Origin: Erpobdella octoculata | Lineage: Eukaryota > Annelida > Clitellata > Hirudinida > Erpobdellidae | DNA length: 64,000 nucleotides | Assembly (NCBI GenBank): GCA_963978895.1 | Contig: OZ022238.1 | Coordinates: 21,306,732-21,370,731, forward strand | Direction: 5' to 3' | Part shown: one piece after another, positions 22,781 through 34,649 of the stretch | Layout of the letters: each line of letters begins with the position of its first letter | Numbering within the stretch: the first letter of the stretch is position 1 | Notes under the pieces: model-generated | Databases searched by the model: none | The model's input: the letters and a program-made list of their open reading frames with translations, nothing else | Told to the model about the DNA's origin: nothing | Program-made: the position numbers and the translations under genes

Positions 22781-24942
22781 CATGGTTCAATGTCAATTTT
22801 TTTAGTTATTCTGTTAAGAGGAGCTGAGAAAAATCTAATAAATCAAAAATCTCTAAAATCGGTTCAGCCGTTCTTGAGTTATAAGTGTCGTAACACAAAC
22901 CCCACTTCCTTTTATATATTTAAAATTGCCCTTAAATCTTCAAACTACAGAAAAACCAACATGCAACATTGCAAAACACTCTGCAATGGCAAAAGATTTA
23001 GTAGCATCTAAAATCATCATCTGGGACGAGTGCACAATGGCGCACAAACGCGCATTGGAAGCACTTGATAGAACACTGAAAGATCTGCACAATGACTCGC
23101 GATATTTTGGAGGTGCAATGATTTTATTGTCTGGCGATTTCCGCCAAACACTGCCAGTCTTTCCAAGATCGACTGCTGCCGATGAAATTAATGCTTCCCT
23201 CAAATCATCATATCTGTGGCGCTATGTGAAACTTCAGCTGTCTTCTAACATGAGAGTTGCATTGCTGAACGATCCATCTGCTGAAAATTTCTCCATGCAA
23301 TTGCTCAACATCGGTAATGGCCGTGTTCCTGTCGACAAATCGACCGGATTGATTTCTTGAACGTGAACGTGGCTATAATCGACATGAATCAGATCAATTA
23401 GTTCAATCGAATGTACCCCTCTCAAACCCTCAACGAAAAAAAGTGTATGATACATTAATGAAGGCAATCGGTAATGGAAATGGTAGCTTATTTATTCTTG
23501 ATGCCCCAGGTGGAACTGGAAAGACGTTTCTGATGTCTTTGATATTGGCCACTGTTCGTGTGAGATCAGACATCGCGGTAGCAGTTGCTTCTTCTGGAAT
23601 AGCAGCCACATTGTTAGAAGGATGCCGTACGGCTCATTAAGCATTAAAATTGCCCTTAAATCTTCAAACTACTGAACAACCAACATGCAACATTGCAAAA
23701 CACTCTGCAATGGCAAAAGTTTTAGTAGCATCTAAAATCATCATCTGGGACGAGTGCACAATGGCGCACAAACGCGCATTGGAAGCACTTGATAGAACAC
23801 TGAAAGATCTGCGCAATGACTCGCCACATTTTGGAGGTGCAAGGATTTTATTGTCTGGCGATTTCCGCCAAACACTGCCAGTCATTCCAAGATCGACTGC
23901 TGCCGATGAATATATGCTTCCCTCAAATCATCATATCTGTGGCGCTATGTGATGAAACTTCAGCTGTCTTCTAACATGAGAGTTGCATTGCTGAACGATC
24001 TATCTGCTGAAGATTTCTCCATGCAATTGCTCAACATCGGTAATGGCCGTGTTCCTGTCGACAAATCCACCGGATTGATTTCTTTTCCTCCCAATTTTTG
24101 CACTTTTGTTTCATCGAAAGACGAGTTATCAATAAAGTGTTCCCAGACATCATTGCTAATCATAAAAAGAACAAATGGTTGAGTGAGAGAGCAATTTTGG
24201 CGGCTAAGAATAAAGATGTGGATGACTTAAATATTCTAATTCAGAATAAAATTTTTGGTACTCTGCATTCATTCAAATCTATTGACTGTGTAACAAATGA
24301 AGATGAAGCCACTAACTATCCAACTGAACTCCTTGGATGTGCCTGGCTTACCACTGCACAATTTACAACTGAAGGTTGGATCAGTAGTTATTATGCTTAG
24401 AAATCTAAATCAACCAAAACTATGCAATGGAACGCATTTGGTTTTAAAAAAACTAATGGTCAATGTGCTTCACGCGACGATCCTCAAAGGAAAATTCAAA
24501 GGCGAGGAAATACTCATTCCGAGGATTCCTATGATCCCAACAGATTTGCCCTTTGAGTTTAAAAGAATTCAATTTCCGATTCGCCTAGCTATGACGATTA
24601 ACAAATCACAAGGCCAATCTTTGAGTGTTTGTGGTCTGAACCTGGATAATGCATGTTTTTTTCATGGTCAATTGTATGTGGCGTGTTCACGTGTCGGCAG
24701 ACAATCAGATTTAGTTGTTTTTTCGCCCGATAATTAAACAAAAAACATAGTGTATCATAAAGTGCTGGATTAAAGAGAATCGACCCGAGTTCAACCAATG
24801 TTTCTCTAATAAACTATTAAAGTGAACGTTTTTTTATTTTTGTTTTCTTTTAAACTTATATATAGGATATTTGTTATTATTGTTCTTTATTGCTTAAAAA
24901 ATACACTCTTTAAGGTGAAACGAAGTTCGCCGGGTCCGCTAC
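22780..24942 (+). mobile_element. Rearranged Helitron remnant with PIF1-type helicase
   Basis: The helicase remnant (22926-24737) is followed by ACGAAGTTCGCCGGGTCCGC then TAC-T at 24942, a one-base variant of the usual Helitron CTAG end. The Rep/HUH domain is not present. The 5' border is unclear; 22580-22925 (AAATCGGTTCAGCCGTTCTTG at about 22856) may belong to it. Confidence 0.75.
22926..24737 (+). pseudogene. Helitron PIF1-like helicase, broken and partly duplicated
   Basis: Motifs on the plus strand: Walker A APGGTGKTFL (about 23500-23530), Walker B SKIIIWDECTMAHKRALEAL, LLSGDFRQTLPVIPRS, RIQFPIRLAMTINKSQGQSL and YVACSRVGRQSDLVVF before the stop at 24735-24737. A 430-bp segment covering Walker B to GNGRVPVDKSTGL occurs twice (22926-23355 and 23650-24080). 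The first copy lies upstream of Walker A, so the order is scrambled. Stops and frameshifts (for example 23638, 23925, 24395) make it a pseudogene. Confidence 0.88.
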
Positions 24943-25028
24943 TATATATATACATACATATACATACATAAATGAGCGAAAACAAGAACTTCTAAAAACC
25001 CCGGGCAACGCCGGGTGCTCCCGCTAGT
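24943..25028 (+). mobile_element. Helitron 3' terminus with hairpin and CTAG
   Basis: ACCCCGGGCAACGCCGGGTG (stem CCCGG/CCGGG) then CTCCCGCTAG-T ends at 25027. This is a complete Helitron 3' end directly downstream of the first, degenerate one at 24942. Confidence 0.75.
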
Positions 25029-25473
25029 ATATATATATATATTTTTTATGCATTGCTATACCATTCATCCGATCGTAATGAAAATTCACACAACTTTGAG
25101 AGTCAATAGAGAAAAGTTTTTGTGAAAAAAAATTAAAATCTGTCACAAAATGAGCGGTGCGGAAGCGGGATAGCGAACGGAAACTGGAACTAGAGAATGA
25201 ACGGGAACGGGAAAACAAGCGGGAACAGAAAAGCGACCGAGAACGAAAAAGCAAGCGGTAAAAGGAAAGCGACTAGGAAGAGAAGAGCAAGCGGGAAAGC
25301 GATTGGAAGCCGTAAAGCAACTAGGAGCCGGAAAGGAACCGGGGGCGGGAAAGACACCGGGAGCGAGAAAGCGACCGAGAGCGGGAAAGTGACTGGGAAC
25401 GGGAAAGCAAGCGGGAACGGGAAAACGACTGGAGAAAAAGACAAAAACCTCAAACCACCGGGTACCCCACTAG
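25029..25473 (+). mobile_element. Non-autonomous Helitron with GGGAAAGCG repeats
   Basis: Starts with CATTCATCCGATCGTAATGA, GAGAGTCAATAGAGAAAAG, then about 250 bp of imperfect repeats of the type GGGAACGGGAAAGCGAC, and ends CCGGGTACCCCACTAG-T at 25473. It is related to 17171-17399. A 98-codon frame (25197-25493) of Gly/Lys/Asn repeats is not a gene. Confidence 0.7.
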
Positions 25474-25565
25474 TGATCATTAAAAAAACATAAAATTTTA
25501 TTTTCAATAATCAAACATGAAATTATCTTAATAGTTTTGATACCCCTGCATTCACTAATTTGATC

Positions 25566-25870
25566 AACAGCTGACCCTTCAGAAAATAGTGTGAATATTA
25601 CAATCATGTAAGAACTATCCATTTTAATCTGACCTTGTAAGCAAGTGAAAGAAAAACTAGATTTTCAACACTAACTTTGATTTAAAATACACTCGATTTA
25701 GAAATACCAAAAAAACAATATTACAGCTGACCCTTCAGAAAATAGTGTGAATATTACAATCATGTAAGAACTATCCAATTTAATCTGACCTTGTAAACAA
25801 GTAAAAGAAAAACTAGATTTTCAACACTAACTTTGATTTAAAATACACTCGATTTAGAAATACCAAAAAT
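25566..25870. repeat. 153-bp tandem duplication
   Basis: The segment beginning AGCTGACCCTTCAGAAAATA occurs at 25569-25714 and again at 25722-25867, nearly identical. The following sequence to 26090 is also found at 32640-32890 inside another element. Confidence 0.9.
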
Positions 25871-26045
25871 GTTCAAATTAATTTGGTTTTTTAAATTGAA
25901 TCATGTATTGTCGTCCAATATAAAGATATGCTGAAAGTTTCAGTTTCCTAGCTAGTCAAAAAGCTCGTTAAATTTTAATTACAAGTTTTGCGTACAGAGA
26001 AAGACACACACACACATACATACACAAACATACACAAACAGAGAT

Positions 26046-26571
26046 TGTAACCTAAATAAAAGTTTGTAAAAAGTTCGTAAAAGGTTTGTAAAAAGTTTGT
26101 AAAAAGTTTGTAAAAAGTTTGTAAAAAGTTTGTAAAAAGTTTGTAAAAAGTTTGTAAAAAGTTTGTAAAAAGTTTGTAAAAAGTTTGTAAAAAGTTTGTA
26201 AAAAGTTTGTAAAAAGTTTGTAAAAAGTTTGTAAAAAGTTTGTAAAAAGTTTGTAAAAAGTTTGTAAAAAGTTTGTAAAAAGTTTGTAAAAAGTTTGTAA
26301 AAAGTTTGTAAAAAGTTTGTAAAAAGTTTGTAAAAAGTTTGTAAAAGGTTTGTAAGAAACAACGTCAACGCTTTGATGTAATCTAAAAATTAAGGGCCCT
26401 TTTGTCGGGGCCCTTATGTCGGGGGCCCTTTTGTCGGGGCTCTTTTGACGGAGCCGTTTTGACGGGGCATATTTGTCGGGACCCATTTGTCGGGGCCCAT
26501 TTGTCGGGGGCCGTAATGTCGGGGCTCTTTTATCGGGGCCCTTTGGTCTGTGGCCCATTTGACGGGTCACC
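26046..26571. repeat. Right terminal arm of the 8.4-kb FoldBack-like element
   Basis: Inner zone 26059-26356: about 27 nearly perfect 11-bp units GTTTGTAAAAA. Outer zone 26390-26571: TTTGTCGGGGCCC-type units. The inner array is longer and cleaner than in the left arm, so the two arms have diverged by repeat number. The long open frames here are repeat artefacts. Confidence 0.93.
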
Positions 26572-26923
26572 GTTTGGAAGTGGTATTAATAACTTTAACT
26601 ATTTCTCGCTGCGCTGCATGGCACAACATCTCCAGGATTTCATTCTGACTTTCTGGTTGTGGTTCGATGCAACCATGATGATAAAACACTGTTATCTTCT
26701 GCACGCAACTGAAGCAGTTGCATTAAGTTGCCTTGATCAGCTGTATGGCCACGCAGTGCTAACCATTATCTTGCCAGAAATCGAACTGAGCTAAAAACAA
26801 CAAGCAATGCAGCTTTGACTAATTCCTGTTCGTTTGCTTTTTGTTTAGACACCTGAGCAATGACAGGGACAGATTTGATTTGCTGAAGTTGTGAAATTGC
26901 ATGACGATGACATCCAGACTTAT

Positions 26924-27375
26924 CAGGGGCGCAACTAGGGAGCAGGGGGAGCTTAAGCCCCCCCCTAGGCCAAATTGGAGGTCCTGCAAGTTTTCAAAAT
27001 TTGATGAGTTTTTTTTTAAGTAGGGGGGGTTGGGGGTTCTACATTTATTCATAAACTTTTTTTTACAATTGTTTTAACTGGTTTAAGACTGATTTTGACT
27101 ATCTTCAGTTTGTAGTCTTTATTTTCTATCATTAATAAATTCTTAAAGATACCAAAAAAGGCAGCAGACTGAAGATAGTCAAAAAAAAATTTCGCCTACG
27201 GCGGGCTTTTTTCTCTTTTTAAAACTGGGGATTACTATATTTATTCATAAACTTAGTTTTTTTTACAATTGCTTTAACTGGTTTGAGACTGAGTTTGACT
27301 TTCTTCAGTTTGCAGTCTTTCTTTTCTTTCATTAATAAATTATTAAAGATACAAAAAAAGACGGCAGATTAAAGA
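26924..27375. repeat. Left copy of the repeated hAT5 end units
   Basis: Two units (27045-27215, 27235-27375) contain TTTAACTGGTTTAAGACTGA, ATCTTCAGTTTGTAGTCTTT, CATTAATAAATTCTTAAAGA and a short inverted GACTGAAGATAGTC that can pair with the ATCTTCAGT segment. They recur in direct orientation at 33795-33975 and 34080-34260. Confidence 0.85.
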
Positions 27376-27957
<582 letters not shown>

Positions 27958-28156
27958 ACGATATCACCAAATCGTATACCGGGCTCAATAGAATGGTGTT
28001 GCAGTTTTATTGGAAAATAATAAATGAAGCTTTGTTAAGGCTATTTATACCTTTTGATCTCTTAATATCTCTTAATAATAATGTCCCTAATAAATGTTCT
28101 GAATCCTTTAACGTTTATGAATAGGAGGCTGATCGTAAAATCAGTGATTTTACATG

Positions 28157-28237
<81 letters not shown>

Positions 28238-29986
28238 CAAAACCAGATTGCCAACCGAGAAGCGATACAATTTAAAATTATGTGTCGAGTAGTAATAAGT
28301 AAATTTTTAACGGTTTTTCGAATAATAAAATACTTTTCAAAGAGGAAATAGATGTCGGGATGCTAGAAAAGAATCGTGCACCAGAACATTTTATGGAGAA
28401 TGTTTTAAGGGTTGTTCGAGCAAAATCAGATCGAAAGCGAAAGCAATGCAAAGAACGCACAACATGAGATGATTTTAAGAAAAAATTATCAAATGATGAC
28501 GCAACATATGATTATCATATTTGTACATAAAAATGCCAACAAGGAATAAATTAATTTAAAATATATCCAGTAGGTTATTTTCAATCAATTTAAATTTACA
28601 AGATGATGCATAGGGCAAGTGAAAAAGGATACGTACCACCCGTTTTTGCAAGACATGAAGAGCTTTTAGAAGGGAAGGATAATTCAAAACCCAAACAATA
28701 TTACAATAAGATCAGTAAGGATAAATAGTATAATATCAAGGAAATGTTTATATCCACAAATCGACACACGCGAGATAGTATTCCACACTTTTTTGCAACC
28801 TAGGATGTGACTTAAACAATATGATTTTTTAATGAGAGATGTTTATCAAGTAACACCCCAAGAAATTTGCATGATGAAACACGCATAACAGGTTTATCGT
28901 CAACATAAAGTTGATAATTGGTACAAATTAACTTATTTCTATGGTGGAATAGGATATAATTAGTTTTACTTATATTTAAAGAAAGTTTATCAGAACAGAA
29001 CCATTTATAAACAGCAAGGAGTTCGAGATTAGTGTCATCATATAAATCTTTTAAGTTTTCACCGGAAGCAAAAAGGTTAGTGTCATCAGCAAATAACACA
29101 AACTCAAGACAACGTGAAACCGTGCATAGATCGTTGATATAAATAAGAAATAAGAGTGGGCCCAGTACAGACCCCTGAGGCACTCCACAGGTAACCCGTC
29201 GCGTTGAAGAAGTGACTTCGTTGTAGTGAACCTGCTAAGTCCTGTTACTCAAGTAATCCTCAAACCACCGTAGTGGAATCCCTCGGACACCACAGTGTTG
29301 AAGTTTTTTAAGCAAGATCATGTGGTTCACCGTATCAAAAGCCTTGGCCAGGTCTAGAAATACGCCAATGGTGTAATTTCCTTGATCCATAGCTTCAGCA
29401 ATCTTCGAGTGCAGCAGAACGAGCGCATGTAGGTAGAGTGATTCCTTCTGAAACCAAACTGATTTCTCGTGATGATGGAGAATCTAGTAAGAAATTCATA
29501 GAGCCTTGAATGCATAGCTTTTTCAAAAAACTTGGAAAAAAGCATAAAACAGATATTGGCCGATAGTTAGAAATTGAATCGTTTTTGCCTGATTTGTGAA
29601 GTGGGATAACTTTTGCTGACTTTAGCTGAGCAGGAAAAATTCCTGTAGAAAAAGAGCAATTTATTATGGATGACAGAAGATGTGCTATGTGCGGAACAGA
29701 GCATCGAGCAATACACGGGTCGATACCGTCCATTCCACTGCTGTGAGAATTTTTTAATCTTGTCGAAACCTCGATAATCTCGCCTGGTGTTGTAGGAAAA
29801 CATCAAAAAATTGAACCAAAGGGTTGCCAAGGTAATCGTCAAACGTTGTATTAAGAGGTGCTATTTTTTTGGCAAGATCTGAGCTAATGGTGGAGAAATA
29901 GCTGTTAAACGAGTCAGCGATTTCGAAAGGAGATATTAAACAACTTCCGTCACCCGCATCAAAAGTCCTGCACTGTTCCACAGAGG

Positions 29987-31639
29987 GGTTTACTATCAAA
30001 AGGGCGAAAACCTAAGGGCGAAAAAAATGGGGCAAACACAAAAGAGTGAAACTAAAAAGGGCAAATGCTAAAAAGAGCGCACGATAATAAGAGCAAAAAT
30101 GAAAAGGGCGAAACTAAAAAAGGCGAACAATGAAAAAAGCGAACATCAAAAAAGCGAAAATAAGTTTGTATTATCTATTTTTCAAGCAATTTTTAAGAAA
30201 TCTATTTAAAGTTTTATGGGCAAAAAAACTTAAAAAAATGAAGCGGGAGCGGAAGAACGAGTGGGATTGGGCAAGCGAGTGAGAGTGTAAGCGGGAACGG
30301 GAAAGCGAGTGGCAGCGGAGCATTCAGCGGCCGTGTGTGCGAGAACGGGAAAACAAATAGGAAAGGAAAGGAAACAGAGGGAGGGAAAAGGTGAGAGAAA
30401 ATGATGGGAAAACCTTTAAAAATTCCGAGCAACTCCGTTAGTAATTTTAGATTTAGCCATTTGAAATACTCGCCATTACCGGGTTTTCTTTTTATCACAC
30501 AGACACACGCACGCGCGCACGAATTAAGCCTCTCTTTTACCATATTTTTCATTCAGGCACGCACACAAACAAATAAAGTTTGTTCTATCATTCTCTCGGT
30601 TTCATGATCAACAGAACAGTGATAAAACGTGTATTTTATTTGCGTTTCTTTTTTAATTTTTAGCACTATGTAAAATGTCCGCGATCAAATTGTTCCTATT
30701 TAAAATGTCCAAAGTTATTTCAACCCAATAATGTATAATTAAAGTTTAATTTAACAATGTAATTTATAATATTATATTCCCTGGTTTATAACTCTCCACT
30801 GCTGGGTATAATTTGTGCATCACTTTTTGTACAGAAACTGTAGAGTTAAATAGGTTTTTACATGAGCAAATTTTCCTATAACCAATTTGGTACCAAAAAT
30901 ACTTATCTATAAATTCAAGTTTGAACTATAATTAAGTATGAAGTTTCTTGACCGTGACATTGGCATCTGGCACTAATGTGTTTTTAATGTGTTTGCAACA
31001 TTCACATGAGTGAATCTTCATGGGAAACTATGAGAAAGAAAGAGAGAAAGAGAAAGAAGAAAAAGAGAAGGAGACGATTAACTGTTATAATATTTACTAA
31101 ACATTTAAAACACCCGCGCCACAATATCATCATCATTTAGGAAAAAGGAGAGAAAAAAACACAAATAGAAAAAAGAAAAGAAAAGAGAGACAAACAAAAC
31201 AGAAAAAAACAATAGATAAAGAATTATAACGAGAGAAACATTAAAAAGAAAGAATGAGAAAAAAATAAACATGCATTTTACTAAGGACAAAGAGCGAGCG
31301 AGATAGAGAGTGAGAGAAAAAAAAGAGAGGAACAAAAAATAAAGCACCATGCCTTTCACTAGGGAGAGAGAGAAGAGTAAGAGAGAGAAAGCGAAATAGC
31401 AGAAGAAAGAAAGTTGATTTGTGCTGCTAGTGTGTGGGTAAAATTATAAATTATATTATTTTATTTTTTCGCTTTTTTGACGTTCGCTTTTTTTATTGTG
31501 CGCCCTTTTTAGTTTCGCCCTTTTCATTTTCGCTCTTATTATCGTGCGATCTTTTTAGCATTCACCCTTTTTAGTTTCGCCTTTTTATGTTCGCCCTTTT
31601 GTTTTCGCCCTTATGTTTTCGCTCTTTTGATAGGATACC
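29987..31639. mobile_element. 1.65-kb FoldBack-like element with tandem-repeat ends
   Basis: Ends GGTTTACTATCAAAAGGGCG and, inverted, GGTATCCTATCAAAAGAGCG. A perfect 9-bp duplication CCACAGAGG (29978-29986, 31640-31648) lies in the LINE. Arms 29987-30160 and 31475-31639 are arrays of AAAAGGGCGAAA(A)C-type units of 12-15 bp. The interior has no transposase. It contains a degenerate Helitron-like GGGAAAGCGAG block (30236-30440) and AG-rich sequence (31030-31400). Confidence 0.88.
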
Positions 31640-32056
31640 CCACAGAGGTCCGCTTACCCAATAAGCTCCCAATCACGTTCCAAGTTTCTTTCATGTTGTT
31701 TTGGCATAAATTGAATTTTTTGAGTAAAACTCTTTGATTGCCGCAATTTTCATTGATTTAAAACGATTTCGATACAAAGTGAATTTGTCATGACCACGAG
31801 TGCATTTAATAAGTGGAAAACATTTGTTGTAAGATTCAAGGTATTTGTCAGCGAATATTGAATAAGCCGACGAAGCTTCACCACCATCAACCGCCCTTGT
31901 CACACCAGACCAATCCATCTCATTCAACATCTGCTCAAAGGCATCTTTGTTATTGTTATTAAATCGCCTTTTGAAAGAAAAAACATCATCTTTCTTAGTG
32001 CAGCTACAAATTGATAGAGTAGTTGAGAGACAAATAGGAAAGTGGTCTGAGATATC

Positions 32057-33429
32057 CAGGGACGTAAATTCAGCATTTTCCAGGGGGGGGGGCAAAAATT
32101 TCCCGCCATTATATAGCTTACTGACAGGGTTACCCGGTGTTGTCCGGGTTTTTGTGCTTAGTTTTGTCTCGTTTTTGCCAATGAAACGTCAAAGAAATAA
32201 CAGATTTTTTTGTAATTTTTCAAAATTTTCTCATCAATGAAGTTACCTGCATGCCAAATGTTGTTAAAATTGCTCCTGCGCTTGGATGTGATAAACGAAT
32301 GCTCTCACACACAAATTACCTTTTACATTTATATAAATACGTAGGTACAAGCAGAAAAAGATGGGGAGATGCATCCCCCATCAGAGTATCAATTGAAATT
32401 TTTGGGTGTAATACCTTGTTTTTGGAAAACGACCGCAGCTTTTTTGGGAGGAGAAATTGGAAGTCTTTGAAATTTTTTTTGAAAAATACTTACGACTACC
32501 CCTTACCGGTTATCAGCTTTTTGGAAGAGAATATAAAAAAATTTCTGAAGTGAATCCCCCACCAGAAAATTCTGGATTCGCCACGCGCCACTGGGTATAA
32601 GGAGGATGAATGATTTAATCATATTGCAGTAAAACAAGTAAAGGAAAAACAAGTTTTTCAACACAAACTTTGATTTCAAATACATTCAATTAAGAAATGC
32701 AAAAGATGTTCAAAGTTTTTTTTTTAAATTGAATCATGTATTTTCAGCAAATATAAAGCTATGCTGAAAGTTTCAACTTCCTAGCTAGTCAAAATGCTGG
32801 TTAAATTTTACTTGCAAGATTTGCGTACGGAGAAAGACACACACACACACACACAAACAGAGATTGTAACCTAAATAAAAGTTTGTAAAAAAGATGTCCA
32901 AAATGGGGTGGGTATAATTTTGTTTTGTTTTTGTGTAATAAATAATAACTTTGGTGTAGACAGCTGTGAGGGAATCAACATTGTATCAATACCACTAATA
33001 GGGTAAAATTCCACGAGTTCGTTGATTGTATTTTGGCACAGAAAACAGCTAATCTTTGGACCAACACTGATACACAAATTATTACTCTGCAGTTATTGGT
33101 AAATCTAGCATCGAGCTAAGATATAAAATTGTCTACACACGCAAAAAGAATTCCAATACGCATTGAATTATCACGAGGTTAAGTAAAGTTAAAATTAACA
33201 TATTATATAGTAAACTCTAAGAAGAAAAAAAAATTTAATTTTGGAAATCAAGGGGGGGGCGAATTGCTATACACGCCAGAAGGATTCCAATACGCATTAA
33301 ATCATCACTAGGTTAAGTAAAGTTAAAATTAAATAGTAAACTCTAGATAAAAAAATTCAAATTTTGAAAATCAGGGGGGGGCAAACTAGATTACGCACTT
33401 ATACAGCCAATAAATAATTTACGTCCCTG
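32057..33429. mobile_element. 1.37-kb non-autonomous hAT in the LINE endonuclease
   Basis: Ends CAGGGACGTAAATTCAGC and, inverted, CAGGGACGTAAATTATTT, with a perfect 8-bp duplication GAGATATC (32049-32056, 33430-33437). Removing it restores DDISDHFPI. The interior contains a Helitron-like ACCCGGTGTTGTCCGGGTTT piece (32125-32260), a copy of the 25790-26090 sequence (32640-32890), and two diverged copies of a block starting near 33125 and 33265 with GGGGGGG runs. Confidence 0.88.
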
Positions 33430-34649
33430 GAGATATCGTCAAGCACAATATTTGCAAGAGTCTTCTGTATTGGATAGTTGATGATGCAGTGGCAGTTGAT
33501 GAACATCTTCTGGTAGGCGTTGTAAAAGCCGGAAGAAGGCAGTGAGAAGCCAACAAATTGAAAAACTCAGCTGACAACGAGTTCCGTTCTCTGTCGAGAA
33601 AGTTGATAATGAAGTCCCCTAGTAAAAATATCTTCACTTCACGTCTATCAATGCAATCCAAATTGATATTCATTAACATATCTCTTATCTCTCTCAATCT
33701 CCACGTGAACAGCCTATTTTCATGGGGCAACTAGGGGGCCAAATCGGAGGGTTCTGCAAATTTGTCAAATTCGATGAGTTTTTTTGGGTAGGGAGGTGGG
33801 GGTGCTACATTTATTCATAAACTTTTTTTACAATTGCTTTAACTGGTTTAAGACTGATTTTAACTATCTTCAGTTTGTAGTCTTTATTTTCTATCATTAA
33901 TAAATTCTTAAAGATACCAAAAAAACTGCAGACTGAAGATAGTCAAAAAAAATTTTGCCTGCGGCGGGCTTTCTTCTTTTTTCAAAATTGAGCAGCCCCC
34001 CCCCCCCGAGGCCAAATTGGAAAGACCTGCAATTTTTCCCGATTATGAAAGGGTTTCTTTGGGTGAAGGGTGAGTTATGCTACATTTATTCATAAACTTA
34101 TTTTTTACAATTGCTTTAACTGGTTTGAGACTGAGTTTGACTATCTTCAGTTTGTAGTTTTTCTTTTCTTTCATTAATAAATTAATAAAGATACCAAGAA
34201 AAAGACTGCATACTAAAGATAGTCAAAAAAAATGTTCTGCCTACGGCGGGCTTTTTTTCGCACTTGAGCTCCCCCAGCATTTTTTTGCGCCCCTGCTTAT
34301 TTTGTTGGTCTTTTAACTTTTTCAGCATCTCTTTTTCTTTTGCCTTTTTGGTAGTTTCTTCCACCGTAATATCTGGCAATTTGTGTTGTTTTATATTGAT
34401 TTTTAAAAATTTGTGTTTAAATATTTTTTTAAACTATTTTATTTGGGACGCAATTGCGGATTTTGTTTCCATGCAGCGCAACTACTACGTAAATCGCTTG
34501 TTAACTTGTTATATGTGTTGAAATTGCCTTGTTAAATAGTCTGTACTGTCCGAATATTGGGGGCCTGATTAATGGGTAGGCCCCCCACCTTAAATTTTAG
34601 GGGGCCCCGGCCCACTGTGCCTTGATGGATCGACGCCTCTGCAACGAAC

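Larger units (their letters stand above)
28278..33718 (-). pseudogene. LINE ORF2 remnant: endonuclease and reverse transcriptase
   Basis: Endonuclease: VKIFLLGDFIINFLDRERNS and LLPAFTTPTRR, then DDISDHFPI. Linker: NVIGSLLGKRTSVEQCRTFD and EIADSFNSYFSTISSDLA. Reverse transcriptase: LKSAKVIPLHKSGKNDSISN, YRPISVL, NQFGFRRNHST, MPQGSVLGPLLFLIYINDL, then the catalytic FADDTNLF and CSDKLSLNISKTNYILF. C-terminus: DFARTTLKTFSIKCSGARFF before the stop near 28278. Both insertions restore the frame when removed (DDISDHFPI; TSVEQC). Several frameshifts elsewhere in the RT disable it. Clade assignment between CR1 and Jockey relatives is uncertain. Confidence 0.85.
28235..33720 (-). mobile_element. 5'-truncated LINE (CR1/Jockey-like), interrupted twice
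   Basis: Minus strand, from right to left: endonuclease piece (33718-33430), hAT insertion 32057-33429, end of endonuclease and linker (32056-31640), FoldBack-like insertion 29987-31639, then linker, reverse transcriptase and C-terminus (29986-28278). Its own sequence is about 2.5 kb. The 5' part is missing. The 3' side runs into (TA)n. It lies between the two hAT5 end blocks. Confidence 0.85.

Noticed and set aside
24098..24400. Separate small helicase genes along 22.9-24.7 kb
   Set aside because: They are frameshifted pieces of one Helitron helicase pseudogene.
25197..25493. 98-codon Gly/Lys/Asn-rich frame and its Pro/Phe-rich complement
   Set aside because: Translation of the GGGAAAGCG-type repeats in a non-autonomous Helitron.
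25979..26570. Long minus-strand open frames (129 and 172 codons, FLQTFYKLFTN repeats)
   Set aside because: They are translations of the 11-bp GTTTGTAAAAA arm array; 33 bp equals 11 codons, so stops are absent by chance. No start context, splice signals or homology.
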